Source of the DNA: an uncultured bacterium
Lineage (GTDB): Bacteria > Verrucomicrobiota > Kiritimatiellia > CAIKKV01
Direction of reading: 5' to 3'
Assembly: GCA_938038445.1 (NCBI GenBank)
Contig: CALHRZ010000020.1
Span: 1 to 33,192, forward strand
Length of the DNA: 33,192 nt
Positions within the stretch are counted from its first letter, which is position 1; the number at the start of each line of letters is the position of its first letter. The translations under genes and the position numbers were made by a program. Under the pieces are notes generated by a model that worked only from the letters and a program-made list of their open reading frames with translations, made no database searches and was not told the DNA's origin. Below, piece after piece: positions 1 to 7,531 of the stretch.

Positions 1-2
1 AA

Positions 3-370
3 GGGTGTTGAGCGTCTCGGTCCGAAAGTGGTTGATGCTATCTTTTGCAACTCTCCGTCAACGAACGTAGCGCCTTGAAGTAGGAGGGCAACCTCCTCGT
101 GCTGGTTCAGGCGTCGCCAAAGCTTCTCAGCCTGCTCCACCGACTTGTAGACCATGGGCAGCGTGGCCTGGCGCAAGCCACAGCCCTTGGTGCGCGCGGT
201 GCGCAGCCGCACCGTGGCAAACGTGGATTCGATGGGATTGGTGGTGCGCTGGTGGATCCAATGTTCGGCTGGGAACTCGTAAAATGCGAAGAGAGCGTCC
301 TTGTCGTTGCGCAAGCATTCGTAGGCCGCCGGATATTTCGGCTCGTAAAGGCGCAGAAACTCGTCTCCCT
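3..370 (-). pseudogene. IS256-family (Mutator-type) transposase, 3' fragment
   Basis: Read on the minus strand, this frame gives the C-terminal part of an IS256-family DDE transposase. The diagnostic block FYEFPAEHWIHQRTTNPIES is at about 220-285 and is followed by TFATVRLRT and an AEKLWRRL stretch. These transposases cut and paste an insertion sequence. Family members are roughly 400 residues; only about 120 are present, and homology fades near 370, so the N-terminal domain and most of the DDE core are missing. The fragment runs off the window start, so its true end is not visible. No intact inverted repeat can be paired. It is probably an inactive IS remnant. The family call is sound; the exact breakpoint is not. 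Confidence 0.8.
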
Positions 371-714
371 GTGGACCCGGAACAGGCCGCTGGTGTTCGT
401 CAGCGATTAAAGAAACGGCGGTTCCTGCAAGCGGATGTTGGGCCTTAGGCAGCTGGGATTGAAACCGGATTTCGAAGCCGAAAATTGGGAAAATCCGGAT
501 GATTGTTCTGCCTGTCGTTCCCGCACCCTGTGCCGCAAGAAGCTCGATGACATAAGCGACTTCCGCCTTGAGCCAGATGAGCCCCAAAGGCGGCCGGCGG
601 CGGTGTCCCCCGCTGAATAACCGCATTCGACCCGGAGATTTTTTGCTCCCGCCGGGCTGGACTTCCGCCGGACGCCGCCGCATAATGCGCTGCACCTTTA
701 CTTGGTGTTCTCCC
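371..714. other. Gene-poor stretch between IS remnant and murJ
   Basis: No convincing gene is seen here. The open frames run into the IS remnant or are antisense to murJ and match no family I know. No clear terminator or strong sigma-70 promoter is visible. The frame of murJ stays open upstream to 568, but those residues (proline- and arginine-rich) do not look like MurJ. Confidence 0.5.
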
Positions 715-2319
715 ATGAAACGCAAGGGCCGATCCGCCTCCCTCATCGTCAGCCTTGCCATCCTCGCCTCCCGCCTTCTCGGCCTCGTCCGCGAGCAAAC
801 GTTCGCGTTTCTGTTCGGAGCCGGTCGCCAGTGGGATGCCTTCCTCGCTGCCTTCCAAATCCCCAACCTTCTTCGCGACCTCTTCGCCGAAGGTGCCTTG
901 TCCACTGCCTTTACGACCGTTTTTGCCCAAACGAGCGAAGAAGAGGGAGATGCCGCCGCCTGGCGATTCGGCTCCCTCGTTCTCACAACGCTCCTGCTTG
1001 TCCTCGGCACCCTCTGTCTTCTCGGGATTCTGCTCAGCCCCCTCCTGGTGGATGCCACAAGCTTCGGTTTCCGCACCGTCGCCGGCAAGTACGAGATGAC
1101 CGTCCGCCTGACCCGTTTGTTGTTTCCCTTCATTCTCTTCCTCTCCCTCGCCGCCGCCGTCATGGGCATGTTGAACGCCCGCTACCAATTCGCGGTTCCC
1201 GCTCTTTCGCCGATCGCTTTTAACCTCGTTTCGATCGCCGGCGGCGTCCTCCTCGCCTACGCGTTCGAACCGCAGACACATTGGCGTCGCCCCTCGTTCG
1301 GCGACCGCGGCTTGACCGGGCTCGCCATCGGCGTCCTTCTCGGAGGCATGGCGCAACTGGCCGTTCAATGGCCTCTCCTTTACCGAGAAGGGTTCCGTTT
1401 TCAGTTCCTCCTCGAATGGCAGAATTCTCGCCTGCGCCAGTTGTGGCGCCTCTTCTGGCCGGCCGTTATCGCGGCCTCGGCCGTCGAAATCAATGTGCTC
1501 GTCAATGGCCAGTTCGCCTCCCTCTACGACGGCGGACGCTCCTGGCTCACCTGTGCCTTTCGCATCCTCTACTTCCCCATCGGCCTCTTCGGCATCGCGG
1601 TGGCCACCGTGACCCTCCCCGCCGCGGCCCGCGAGGCGCTGGCAAAGGATCGAACGCGCATTGGCCAGACCACCGAAGAGGCGCTGCGGCTGTCGCTCTT
1701 TTTCGCTCTTCCCGCCGCGGCCGGTATTGCGGCTCTGGCCGCGCCGATCGTCCGACTCCTCTTCGAGCATGGCCGATTCACCCCTGTGGACACGCATCAG
1801 ACCGCACTCGCCCTCAAGGCCTATTCAGCCGGATTGGCCGGCTATGCGGGCGTCAAAGTGCTGGTGCCCCTTTTCCATGCCCTCAACAAGCCCCATATCC
1901 CGCTCCGCGTCAACCTCGCAGCCATTGCGATCAACCTCGCTCTCAATGCGTTCTTCGTGCTGGGAATCGGATTCCGGCACGTGGGCGTCGCGGCGGCCAC
2001 TGCCGGTGTAATGCTGTTCAATTTCGGACATCTCACGTGGCACATCGCCCGCCTGGCGCCAATCGGCAACCGGCGGAAATGGGCCGCGTGGCTCTCGGTG
2101 ATCCTTAGCGGATGCGTTTTGACGAGCCTTGCGGCGTGGAGTGTTACTGCTCAGGCCTCGACCTGGATGCCGAACGGGGTGTTGGGACGTCTGATCGTCG
2201 TCTTCATCGGTATCGCGGCCGGAGGGGCGGTCTATGGGATGTGGACACTTCTCTTTCGAGTCCCCGAGGCTATACAAATCTACCACACGCTGATCCGACG
2301 GGGGAAAAACCTCTTCTGA
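715..2319 (+). CDS. murJ: Lipid II flippase MurJ (MviN)
   Basis: A polytopic inner-membrane protein of 534 residues, the normal length for MurJ, which flips lipid-linked peptidoglycan precursor (lipid II) to the periplasmic face. Conserved charged residues of the cavity are present: R20 and R26 in the SRLLGLVRE segment and R54 in the NLLRDLFAEGA block, matching R18, R24 and R52 of the E. coli protein. About 14 hydrophobic segments follow. The ATG at 715 was chosen because the MurJ N-terminus begins there (KRKGRSASLIVSLAILASR); in-frame ATGs upstream (684, 568) add non-family residues and have no better Shine-Dalgarno. The gene stands alone and converges on the TPM-domain gene with only 11 bp between stops. 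Confidence 0.95.
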   Translation: MKRKGRSASLIVSLAILASRLLGLVREQTFAFLFGAGRQWDAFLAAFQIPNLLRDLFAEGALSTAFTTVFAQTSEEEGDAAAWRFGSLVLTTLLLVLGTLCLLGILLSPLLVDATSFGFRTVAGKYEMTVRLTRLLFPFILFLSLAAAVMGMLNARYQFAVPALSPIAFNLVSIAGGVLLAYAFEPQTHWRRPSFGDRGLTGLAIGVLLGGMAQLAVQWPLLYREGFRFQFLLEWQNSRLRQLWRLFWPAVIAASAVEINVLVNGQFASLYDGGRSWLTCAFRILYFPIGLFGIAVATVTLPAAAREALAKDRTRIGQTTEEALRLSLFFALPAAAGIAALAAPIVRLLFEHGRFTPVDTHQTALALKAYSAGLAGYAGVKVLVPLFHALNKPHIPLRVNLAAIAINLALNAFFVLGIGFRHVGVAAATAGVMLFNFGHLTWHIARLAPIGNRRKWAAWLSVILSGCVLTSLAAWSVTAQASTWMPNGVLGRLIVVFIGIAAGGAVYGMWTLLFRVPEAIQIYHTLIRRGKNLF

Positions 2320-2330
2320 TGGGGTGCGGA

Positions 2331-3086
2331 CTACCAGCGCCCTGAAGCGCCCCCACCGCTAAACCGCCCGCCTCCACCCCCTCGGAACCCGCCGCCGAAG
2401 GATCCGCTCCCACCCGCTCCTCGAAAAGGCCCTCCAAAAATGATCCATCCCCGCCCCCGCGTCAAAATGGAAATCAGGACGAATAGAGCGAAAAAAACGA
2501 CAATCGCCAATAAGCGTACGTGGGGAGGCAATTCCTCGGCATCCGCCCCGTAACGAACCGAAGGCGTGTCGGGATCGCTTTCCCAGGTCCCGTCCGGCTG
2601 GATCAGCTTTGCGATTGCATCAATGGCATGGCGGATACCCTCGGCCGGCTTCCCCTCCCGAAGCGCAGGAACCAGGATCTGCCGAATAATATCACCGGCC
2701 TTCGCATCGTTGATCGTTCCTTCCAACCCATAACCGACTTCGATTCGAAGCGCACGATCGTCGCGCGCGATAAGAAGAATCAAGCCGTTATCGTTTTGTT
2801 TAGAACCCGGCTTCCATTTCTCCGCAACCCGCATCCCGAATCGTTCGATCGGCTCCCCTTCCAACGATGGCACGATCAGGACGGCCATCTGACCGAGGCC
2901 GCTTTCCTCGAATCGCCGCAACGTGGAGGCCAAGGCTTCCCGCTCCGCAGGATTCAGCATTCCGGCTTGATCCACCACATAGCCGGAAAAGGGCGGAACA
3001 GGAATTTCAGCCCAAATCCGCGACCCCCCAAATAGGAGAAAAAACGCGGCGTACAGAGCGCTCAGACCAAAGGCAGGAATCTGCAT
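2331..3086 (-). CDS. TPM-domain (YgcG-type) membrane-anchored protein
   Basis: A 251-residue exported protein. Residues 1-26 form a signal peptide ending GGSRIWA. Residues about 30-155 are a TPM domain, recognisable from VPPFSGYVVDQAGMLNP, then a QMAVLIVPSLEGEPIE strand and the GLILLIARDDRALRIEVGYGLEG block. A membrane segment lies at about 187-207, and the tail is glycine-rich (GGGFRGGGGGRFSGGG), typical of the YgcG family. The start codon directly follows the lemA stop (TAAATG), so the two are translated as one unit. LemA/TPM pairs are widespread and linked to envelope stress or membrane-protein quality control, but the biochemical role is not settled; phosphatase activity has been reported only for some plant TPM proteins. 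Confidence 0.88.
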   Translation of the reverse strand: MQIPAFGLSALYAAFFLLFGGSRIWAEIPVPPFSGYVVDQAGMLNPAEREALASTLRRFEESGLGQMAVLIVPSLEGEPIERFGMRVAEKWKPGSKQNDNGLILLIARDDRALRIEVGYGLEGTINDAKAGDIIRQILVPALREGKPAEGIRHAIDAIAKLIQPDGTWESDPDTPSVRYGADAEELPPHVRLLAIVVFFALFVLISILTRGRGWIIFGGPFRGAGGSGSFGGGFRGGGGGRFSGGGASGRW

Positions 3087-3650
3087 TTAAAATTCCACGC
3101 GAGGCGCTGTTTTGGCTGCGGGTTCCGCTTCGAAATAGGGCTTGGGCTCGAAACCGGAACGGGTCGCGATGAGTGAAGCGGGAAAGACCTTAATGCGGGT
3201 ATTGAAGGACCGGACGGCTTCATTGTATTTGGCGCGGGCATACCCGATGCGGTTTTCGGTGCCAGCCAATTCGTCCTGAAGGCGAAGGAAGTTTTCGTTC
3301 GCCTTCAGCGCGGGATAACTTTCCGCGATAGCAAGCAGGCGGCCGAGAGCACCGGTCAGTTGATCGTTCGCCGCCATTTTCTCGACCGGTGTCGCGGCCG
3401 CCAAGAGGCGGGAACGGGCATTCGCGACTTCCGTGAAGATTTTGTCCTCATGGGCCGCGTATCCTTTAACGGTATTGACCAGATTGGGAATCAGATCGGC
3501 GCGGCGCATGAGCTGGACATCAATGTCCGAAAATCGGGTCGCTATCTCCTCCTGGTCCCGAACCATCCCATTATATGTGCTGACGGCCCAACCGATCCCT
3601 GCCAACACAATAACTCCAACCACAATCAGCGCAATCACCCAACCTTTCAT
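3087..3650 (-). CDS. lemA: LemA family protein
   Basis: A 187-residue LemA-family protein: one N-terminal membrane helix (residues 4-25), then a long helical domain. The conserved run YNGMVRDQEEIATRFSDIDV is followed by RRADLIPNLVNTVKGYAAHE, the clearest LemA signature. A Shine-Dalgarno (AAAGGAAG) lies about 7 bases before the ATG. It is the first gene of a two-gene unit with the TPM-domain gene. LemA proteins are thought to be anchored at the inner membrane with an extracytoplasmic helical bundle; the molecular function is unknown. Confidence 0.93.
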   Translation of the reverse strand: MKGWVIALIVVGVIVLAGIGWAVSTYNGMVRDQEEIATRFSDIDVQLMRRADLIPNLVNTVKGYAAHEDKIFTEVANARSRLLAAATPVEKMAANDQLTGALGRLLAIAESYPALKANENFLRLQDELAGTENRIGYARAKYNEAVRSFNTRIKVFPASLIATRSGFEPKPYFEAEPAAKTAPRVEF

Positions 3651-3677
3651 GCATTTCTTCCTTTCGTGGAGGGAGAA

Positions 3678-3706
3678 ATCCTAACAGCCTCCAATTCCTC
3701 AGACAA
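3678..3706 (-). promoter_or_regulatory. Candidate sigma-70 promoter of lemA
   Basis: On the minus strand TTGTCT (3706-3701) and TAGGAT (3683-3678) are separated by exactly 17 bp, each matching 4 of 6 consensus bases. The -10 box is 27 bases upstream of the lemA ATG. The prediction rests on spacing and hexamer similarity only. Confidence 0.35.
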
Positions 3707-4014
3707 GATCAAAGGAGGAACGAGGAGGGGAAAACGCCGCAGAAAGAAAACGGGCACCCCAGGAGGGCAGAGGCATTTCAAGCGATGAACAGAACGCTAC
3801 TCCGCTTCCCAAGACCGCATAGCAACCAAACAGGTTCCGCTTGGACGAGCCGATTGCGCGGTTGAGCAATCCCGGTTGGCTCTTCCCTTCGCACGCCCCC
3901 TAATCTTCACGGCGAGCAATGCTGTTCCGCCCTTTTCAAATCCGGCCCCACCCTTTTTTTGCATTCGCGCCTTTTCTCCAAGGTCGGAGAGCGCAAAAAA
4001 TAGTCCTTGCCGCC

Positions 4015-4042
4015 TATATCACACTTCCAGAAGTGTGATATA
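4015..4042. repeat. Perfect 28-bp palindrome (operator-like)
   Basis: TATATCACACTTC (4015-4027), a 2-base centre CA, and its exact reverse complement GAAGTGTGATATA (4030-4042). With a 2-base loop and no T-run after it, it does not look like an intrinsic terminator. Arms of this kind suit a homodimeric DNA-binding protein or a cruciform. No gene of known function begins within 600 bp in either direction except lemA (start 3650) and rmuC (4637). Confidence 0.85.
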
Positions 4043-4453
4043 AAGATTATCCGCTTGGTTCCAAGCTTTCGATGGCAAATTTCGACATTCGGAGGGCAAA
4101 CAAAGTGAATTTGCCGATGCCAATCCCAGACGCTTTGAATCCACCGGCACAGAGCGCCGAACCAACAGTTCCTCATACAAGGGCGCTAAAAGCCGTTCCG
4201 TTGGGAAAGGTACACAGAATTTGGGCCTTTCAGAACCTGGTATAACGCCTGTCCTGTCCGATCATTTTGTACTTCCGGCACTCTGCGCCGGTAGCCATAT
4301 AAGAGGATTTCCTGCTGTTGTTCCCCCACTTCTAAGGCAGACGCCCTAAATAATTCGGCAGGGACAAACGGCCACCAGAAGGAAACTGCCGGAACCACAC
4401 ATTGTCCCCATAATGGACGCTCCCGGGTCAATATGACGGTCCTCCGCCGTTCA

Positions 4454-4552
4454 CTACGGCACAACGGCAGCGCAGCGGCTTCCAAAGATGCGCCCCTGAA
4501 TCACCCGCCCGATTTCTTTCATGCACGCGAATTCTTCTTCGCTCATAAACAT
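4454..4552 (-). CDS. Possible small ORF of 32 residues
   Basis: Minus-strand ATG at 4552 (second ATG at 4546) preceded by AGAGGA at a spacing of about 7 bases. It encodes a short charged peptide beginning MFMSEEEFACMKEIGRV and ends at a TAG at 4456-4454. The first 20 residues look like an amphipathic helix with normal protein composition. It could be a genuine small protein or the first codons of a decayed gene, since another frame stays open downstream (to 4186). I recognise no family. Confidence 0.2.
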   Translation of the reverse strand: MFMSEEEFACMKEIGRVIQGRIFGSRCAAVVP

Positions 4553-4584
4553 CGCAGGATCCTCTGAACCCTCTTATTCCGGAT

Positions 4585-4613
4585 TTGACAGAACATTCCC
4601 TCAGGGGTAAACA
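4585..4613 (+). promoter_or_regulatory. Candidate promoter of rmuC
   Basis: A perfect -35 TTGACA (4585-4590) is followed 17 bp later by TAAACA (4608-4613), a weak -10. It lies 23 bp upstream of the rmuC start codon. The -35 is convincing; the -10 is not. Confidence 0.3.
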
Positions 4614-4636
4614 ACCTATTGGAAAGGTCTGCCGCC

Positions 4637-6001
4637 ATGAACGGTTGGATTGCCGCCATCGCCTTTGTCTTGGGAGGATTCGTCGGCGCCGTCGCCGCTT
4701 GGATCAGACAGATAGCCTGTTCCCGCACTCTCGAAAACGAAAAAAACGCCCTCGAAGTTCGACGGTCCGAGCTTCAGACTCAGTTGGAGTCCCTTCGAAT
4801 GGAACGTGACCGCCTCCAGACCGTCCTAAGCCAGGAACAATCCGCCCGTGTCCGCGCCGAAACCCAGCGGGAAGAAACCGCTCGCCGCCTCGAAGAGGAA
4901 AAACGGCTCCTCGATGAGGCCCAAACCCGTCTCACCGACGTTTTCAAGTCCCTCGCCGGCGATACGCTCAACCGCAGCACATCCGAACTCCTCAAACTCG
5001 CCCGGGAGACTTTTGAACGCACTCTTGCCGAACTCCGCGGAGAATGGGGACAACGGCAGGAGGCCATTCAGGGCACCCTTAAACCAATCGCCGACAGTCT
5101 CGCTCGTTTCGAATCCCAGGTTCAGGGACTCGAAAAAAGCAGACAAGGGGCCTATGCCGGCATTCAGGAACAGATTCGAGCGCTCGCCGAAGCCAACCAG
5201 CGACTGCAAAAGGAAACCAGCAACCTCGTCACCGCCCTTCGTAAGCCGCAGGTCCGCGGCCGCTGGGGGGAACTTACCCTTCGCCGTGTCGTCGAGCTTG
5301 CCGGGATGTCCGCCCACTGCGACTTCTCCGAACAAACCAGCGTCACCACCGACAATGGAGGACGCCTCCGCCCCGACCTCATCGTTCATATGCCAGGCGG
5401 CCGGGAAATCATCGTGGATGCCAAAGTCCCCCTCGATGCCTACTTGGAGTCCCTCGCGGCTGAAAACGAGGATAACCGCCGCCAGGCTCTCGAGCGCCAT
5501 GTCCGTCAAATCCGCACCCACATTGCCGCCCTGGGCGGCAAAGAATACTGGAGCCAGTTTTCATCAGCCCCCGATTTCGTGATCCTGTTTATCCCCGGCG
5601 AAGCCTTTTTCGCCGCCGCAGCCGACCAAGACCTCTCCCTTGTCGAAGACGCCCTCCAACAGAAGGTGATCCTCGCCACTCCCTCCACTCTTATGGCCCT
5701 GCTCCGCGCCGTTGCCTTTGGCTGGCGCCAAGAACAAATCTCCAGGAACGCCCGCGAAATATTCGAAACCGCCCGCCTTCTCCACGAACGTTTGTCCAAA
5801 TTTACAGGCGATTTTGCGCGGGTCGGGACCGGTCTTGCCACCGCAAACAAAGCGTTTAATGAAGCAGTAGGATCGCTCGAACGACGCGTGCTTCCCGCCG
5901 CCCGGAGAATCGGCGAATTCAGTGTGGGCGGCGAGCAGGAAATTCCAGAGGTTTCCCCCGTGGAAATCACCCCACGGCTTGTGGCCTCCGCTGAAGAATA
6001 A
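4637..6001 (+). CDS. rmuC: DNA recombination protein RmuC homologue
   Basis: A 454-residue protein with an N-terminal membrane helix (about residues 3-22), a long charged coiled coil (about 30-200) and the RmuC domain (about 195-410). The domain shows KPQVRGRWGELTLRRVVELA, then the GGRLRPDLIVHMPGGREIIV block with D-A-K (VDAKVPLDAY), both hallmarks of the family, whose core is a restriction-endonuclease-like fold. RmuC limits inversions and other rearrangements; its enzymatic activity is unproven in most species. The ATG at 4637 was chosen because GGAAAGG lies 9 bases upstream (4621-4627) and the membrane helix follows at once. The next gene, ispD, seems to have its own promoter. Confidence 0.93.
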   Translation: MNGWIAAIAFVLGGFVGAVAAWIRQIACSRTLENEKNALEVRRSELQTQLESLRMERDRLQTVLSQEQSARVRAETQREETARRLEEEKRLLDEAQTRLTDVFKSLAGDTLNRSTSELLKLARETFERTLAELRGEWGQRQEAIQGTLKPIADSLARFESQVQGLEKSRQGAYAGIQEQIRALAEANQRLQKETSNLVTALRKPQVRGRWGELTLRRVVELAGMSAHCDFSEQTSVTTDNGGRLRPDLIVHMPGGREIIVDAKVPLDAYLESLAAENEDNRRQALERHVRQIRTHIAALGGKEYWSQFSSAPDFVILFIPGEAFFAAAADQDLSLVEDALQQKVILATPSTLMALLRAVAFGWRQEQISRNAREIFETARLLHERLSKFTGDFARVGTGLATANKAFNEAVGSLERRVLPAARRIGEFSVGGEQEIPEVSPVEITPRLVASAEE

Positions 6002-6018
6002 GGCGAGTCGCTAATTCC

Positions 6019-6047
6019 TTGACCCCTGCCTAACCCGGCGTTATTAT
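6019..6047 (+). promoter_or_regulatory. Sigma-70-type promoter upstream of ispD
   Basis: TTGACC (6019-6024) and TATTAT (6042-6047) with a 17-bp spacer, each 5 of 6 to consensus. The -10 is 26 bp before the ispD ATG at 6074, leaving a short leader with the Shine-Dalgarno GGAAGG. It probably drives ispD, the phosphoesterase and the radical SAM gene. Confidence 0.5.
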
Positions 6048-6073
6048 AAAAAGGTAATGGAGCGGTTGGAAGG

Positions 6074-6751
6074 ATGAATTTCGGTGTCATTGTCGCGGCC
6101 GGAAAAAGCGAACGGATGGGGGAAGGCATTGACAAGGCCTTTCTGAATCTGGGTGCGAAACCCGTCCTGGCTTGGTCCCTGTTGGCCTTTGAGCGTTGTC
6201 CCGATATCGAGGGGGTTATTCTGGTTGTCCGAAAGGACCGTCTCGAAGCAGCCCGGGGATTGGTGCGGATTTTCGGCTGTACCAAGGTGCGGGATATTGT
6301 GGCCGGCGGTGCGGCTCGGCAGGACTCGGTGATGGCCGGGCTGGCCGAACTACCAGAAAATGCGTCGCTTGTCGCCGTTCACGACGGTGCCCGCCCGTGT
6401 GTCACCCCAGAATTGATCAGCGAAACCCTAAAAAGCGCCAAACGGTATGGTTCCGGAGTCGCGGCGATCAAAGTGACGGATACGTTGAAGGAAATCAGCC
6501 GGGGCATGGTGGTCGCCCGCACGGTGGACCGCTCCCGCTTGTGGGCCGTTCAGACGCCCCAGTCGTTTCAAACCCGCCTACTGCGTGCCGCCTACGAGCG
6601 GGTGTGCGAACAAAAGGCCACTGTGACAGACGAAGCCTCAGCCGTCGAACTGCTCGGCAAGCCTGTCCATCTGGTCTCTTCCGCCCCCTCAAACCTGAAA
6701 ATTACCACGACGGACGACCTCGTGGTAGCCGAAGCGCTTTTGAAAAGCTGA
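6074..6751 (+). CDS. ispD: 2-C-methyl-D-erythritol 4-phosphate cytidylyltransferase
   Basis: A 225-residue IspD, the MEP-pathway enzyme that joins CTP and MEP to give CDP-ME for isoprenoid synthesis. The nucleotide-binding loop AAGKSERMG is at residues 8-16, followed by the conserved lysine K21 (DKAFLNLG). VHDGARPCVT and the RTVDRSRLWAVQTPQSF block complete the active-site signatures; the C-terminal NLKITTTDDL is also standard. GGAAGG precedes the ATG by about 4 bases. The gene leads a set with the phosphoesterase 24 bp downstream. IspF is not in this window. Confidence 0.96.
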   Translation: MNFGVIVAAGKSERMGEGIDKAFLNLGAKPVLAWSLLAFERCPDIEGVILVVRKDRLEAARGLVRIFGCTKVRDIVAGGAARQDSVMAGLAELPENASLVAVHDGARPCVTPELISETLKSAKRYGSGVAAIKVTDTLKEISRGMVVARTVDRSRLWAVQTPQSFQTRLLRAAYERVCEQKATVTDEASAVELLGKPVHLVSSAPSNLKITTTDDLVVAEALLKS

Positions 6752-6775
6752 AGCGAAATCGGCAGCGAGGTCGGC

Positions 6776-7513
6776 ATGGCCGGTGAAACGAAATACGCAA
6801 TTCTGGGGGATATTCACGGAAACCTGGATGCTCTTGAGGCTGTCTTGGCCAATGCGCGAGAACAGGGAATCACTCGTTACGCCTGCGTCGGAGACCTCGT
6901 CGGATACAACGCCTGTCCCGGCCCCTGCGTTTCCCGGTTGATGGAGATGAACGCCGTGACGGTCCAGGGCAACCACGACTACTTTGCGGCCACAGAGGAT
7001 CAACTCCGGGATTTCAGCCCCCTGGCCGCCAGCGTGATTGAATGGACCCGCCACGTGCTGACGAAAGAACAGAAGGATTGGCTCCAGGCGTTGCGGATCA
7101 AGCGGATGTATGATGGGTTCCTGTTGGTTCACAGCACCCTCGATATGCCGGACAAATGGGGATATGTCTTCGACGAAGTCCAGGCGGAAGACCATTTTGC
7201 ATACCAGACGACCGCCGTCTGCTTCCATGGCCACACCCATATACCCGCCGTCTTCAGAAAAAGCGGCGGCCGCACCGTTCGCCTTCCTCCAGAACCGATC
7301 ACCGTTTCCTTCGGCTCCAAACTGTTCGTCAATGTCGGAAGCGTCGGCCAGCCCAGGGACGGCGATCCCCGCGCGTGCTACGTGATCTTCGACGCCGCTG
7401 CGAAAAGAATCTCCTTCCAGCGCGTGGCATACGATGTGGCCGCCGCGCAGAAAAAAATTCTTGAGGCCGGACTTCCCGAACGGCTCGCCCTCCGCCTCGC
7501 TCTTGGCAAATAA
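6776..7513 (+). CDS. Calcineurin-like metallophosphoesterase
   Basis: A 245-residue soluble enzyme with the complete metallophosphoesterase motif set: GDIHGN at residues 11-16, GD at 39-40 (GDLVGY), GNHD at 65-68, H119 in LLVHS and HGHTH at 151-155. These residues bind two metal ions and cleave phosphomonoesters or phosphodiesters. The NVGSVGQPRDGDPRACY stretch near the end is typical of the YfcE/diadenosine tetraphosphatase-like subgroup, but the natural substrate cannot be inferred. GAGG lies about 6 bases before the ATG. It sits between ispD and the radical SAM gene with gaps of 24 and 18 bp. Confidence 0.9.
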   Translation: MAGETKYAILGDIHGNLDALEAVLANAREQGITRYACVGDLVGYNACPGPCVSRLMEMNAVTVQGNHDYFAATEDQLRDFSPLAASVIEWTRHVLTKEQKDWLQALRIKRMYDGFLLVHSTLDMPDKWGYVFDEVQAEDHFAYQTTAVCFHGHTHIPAVFRKSGGRTVRLPPEPITVSFGSKLFVNVGSVGQPRDGDPRACYVIFDAAAKRISFQRVAYDVAAAQKKILEAGLPERLALRLALGK

Positions 7514-7531
7514 TAACCCCCGGAAATCCCC

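Larger units (their letters stand above)
3651..4636. other. Gene-poor 986-bp intergenic region
   Basis: No gene of a known family is seen on either strand. Three minus-strand frames of 60-100 residues are open (near 3907-4176, 4186-4485 and 4543-4728), but none resembles a known protein and one is read through a palindrome. The stretch is less GC-rich than the flanking genes. It contains a perfect 28-bp palindrome at 4015-4042, a 32-codon frame with a good Shine-Dalgarno at 4454-4552 (minus), and a candidate rmuC promoter at 4585-4613. It may be the remains of one or more decayed genes. Confidence 0.5.

Noticed and set aside
445..1797. 450-residue open frame on the minus strand opposite murJ
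   Set aside because: Its glutamate/glycine/arginine-rich composition is what the antisense of a GC-rich membrane-protein gene gives; murJ on the other strand is unmistakable.
3907..4485. Two minus-strand frames of 89 and 99 residues
   Set aside because: No family resemblance, no good ribosome-binding sites; one is read through the 28-bp palindrome.
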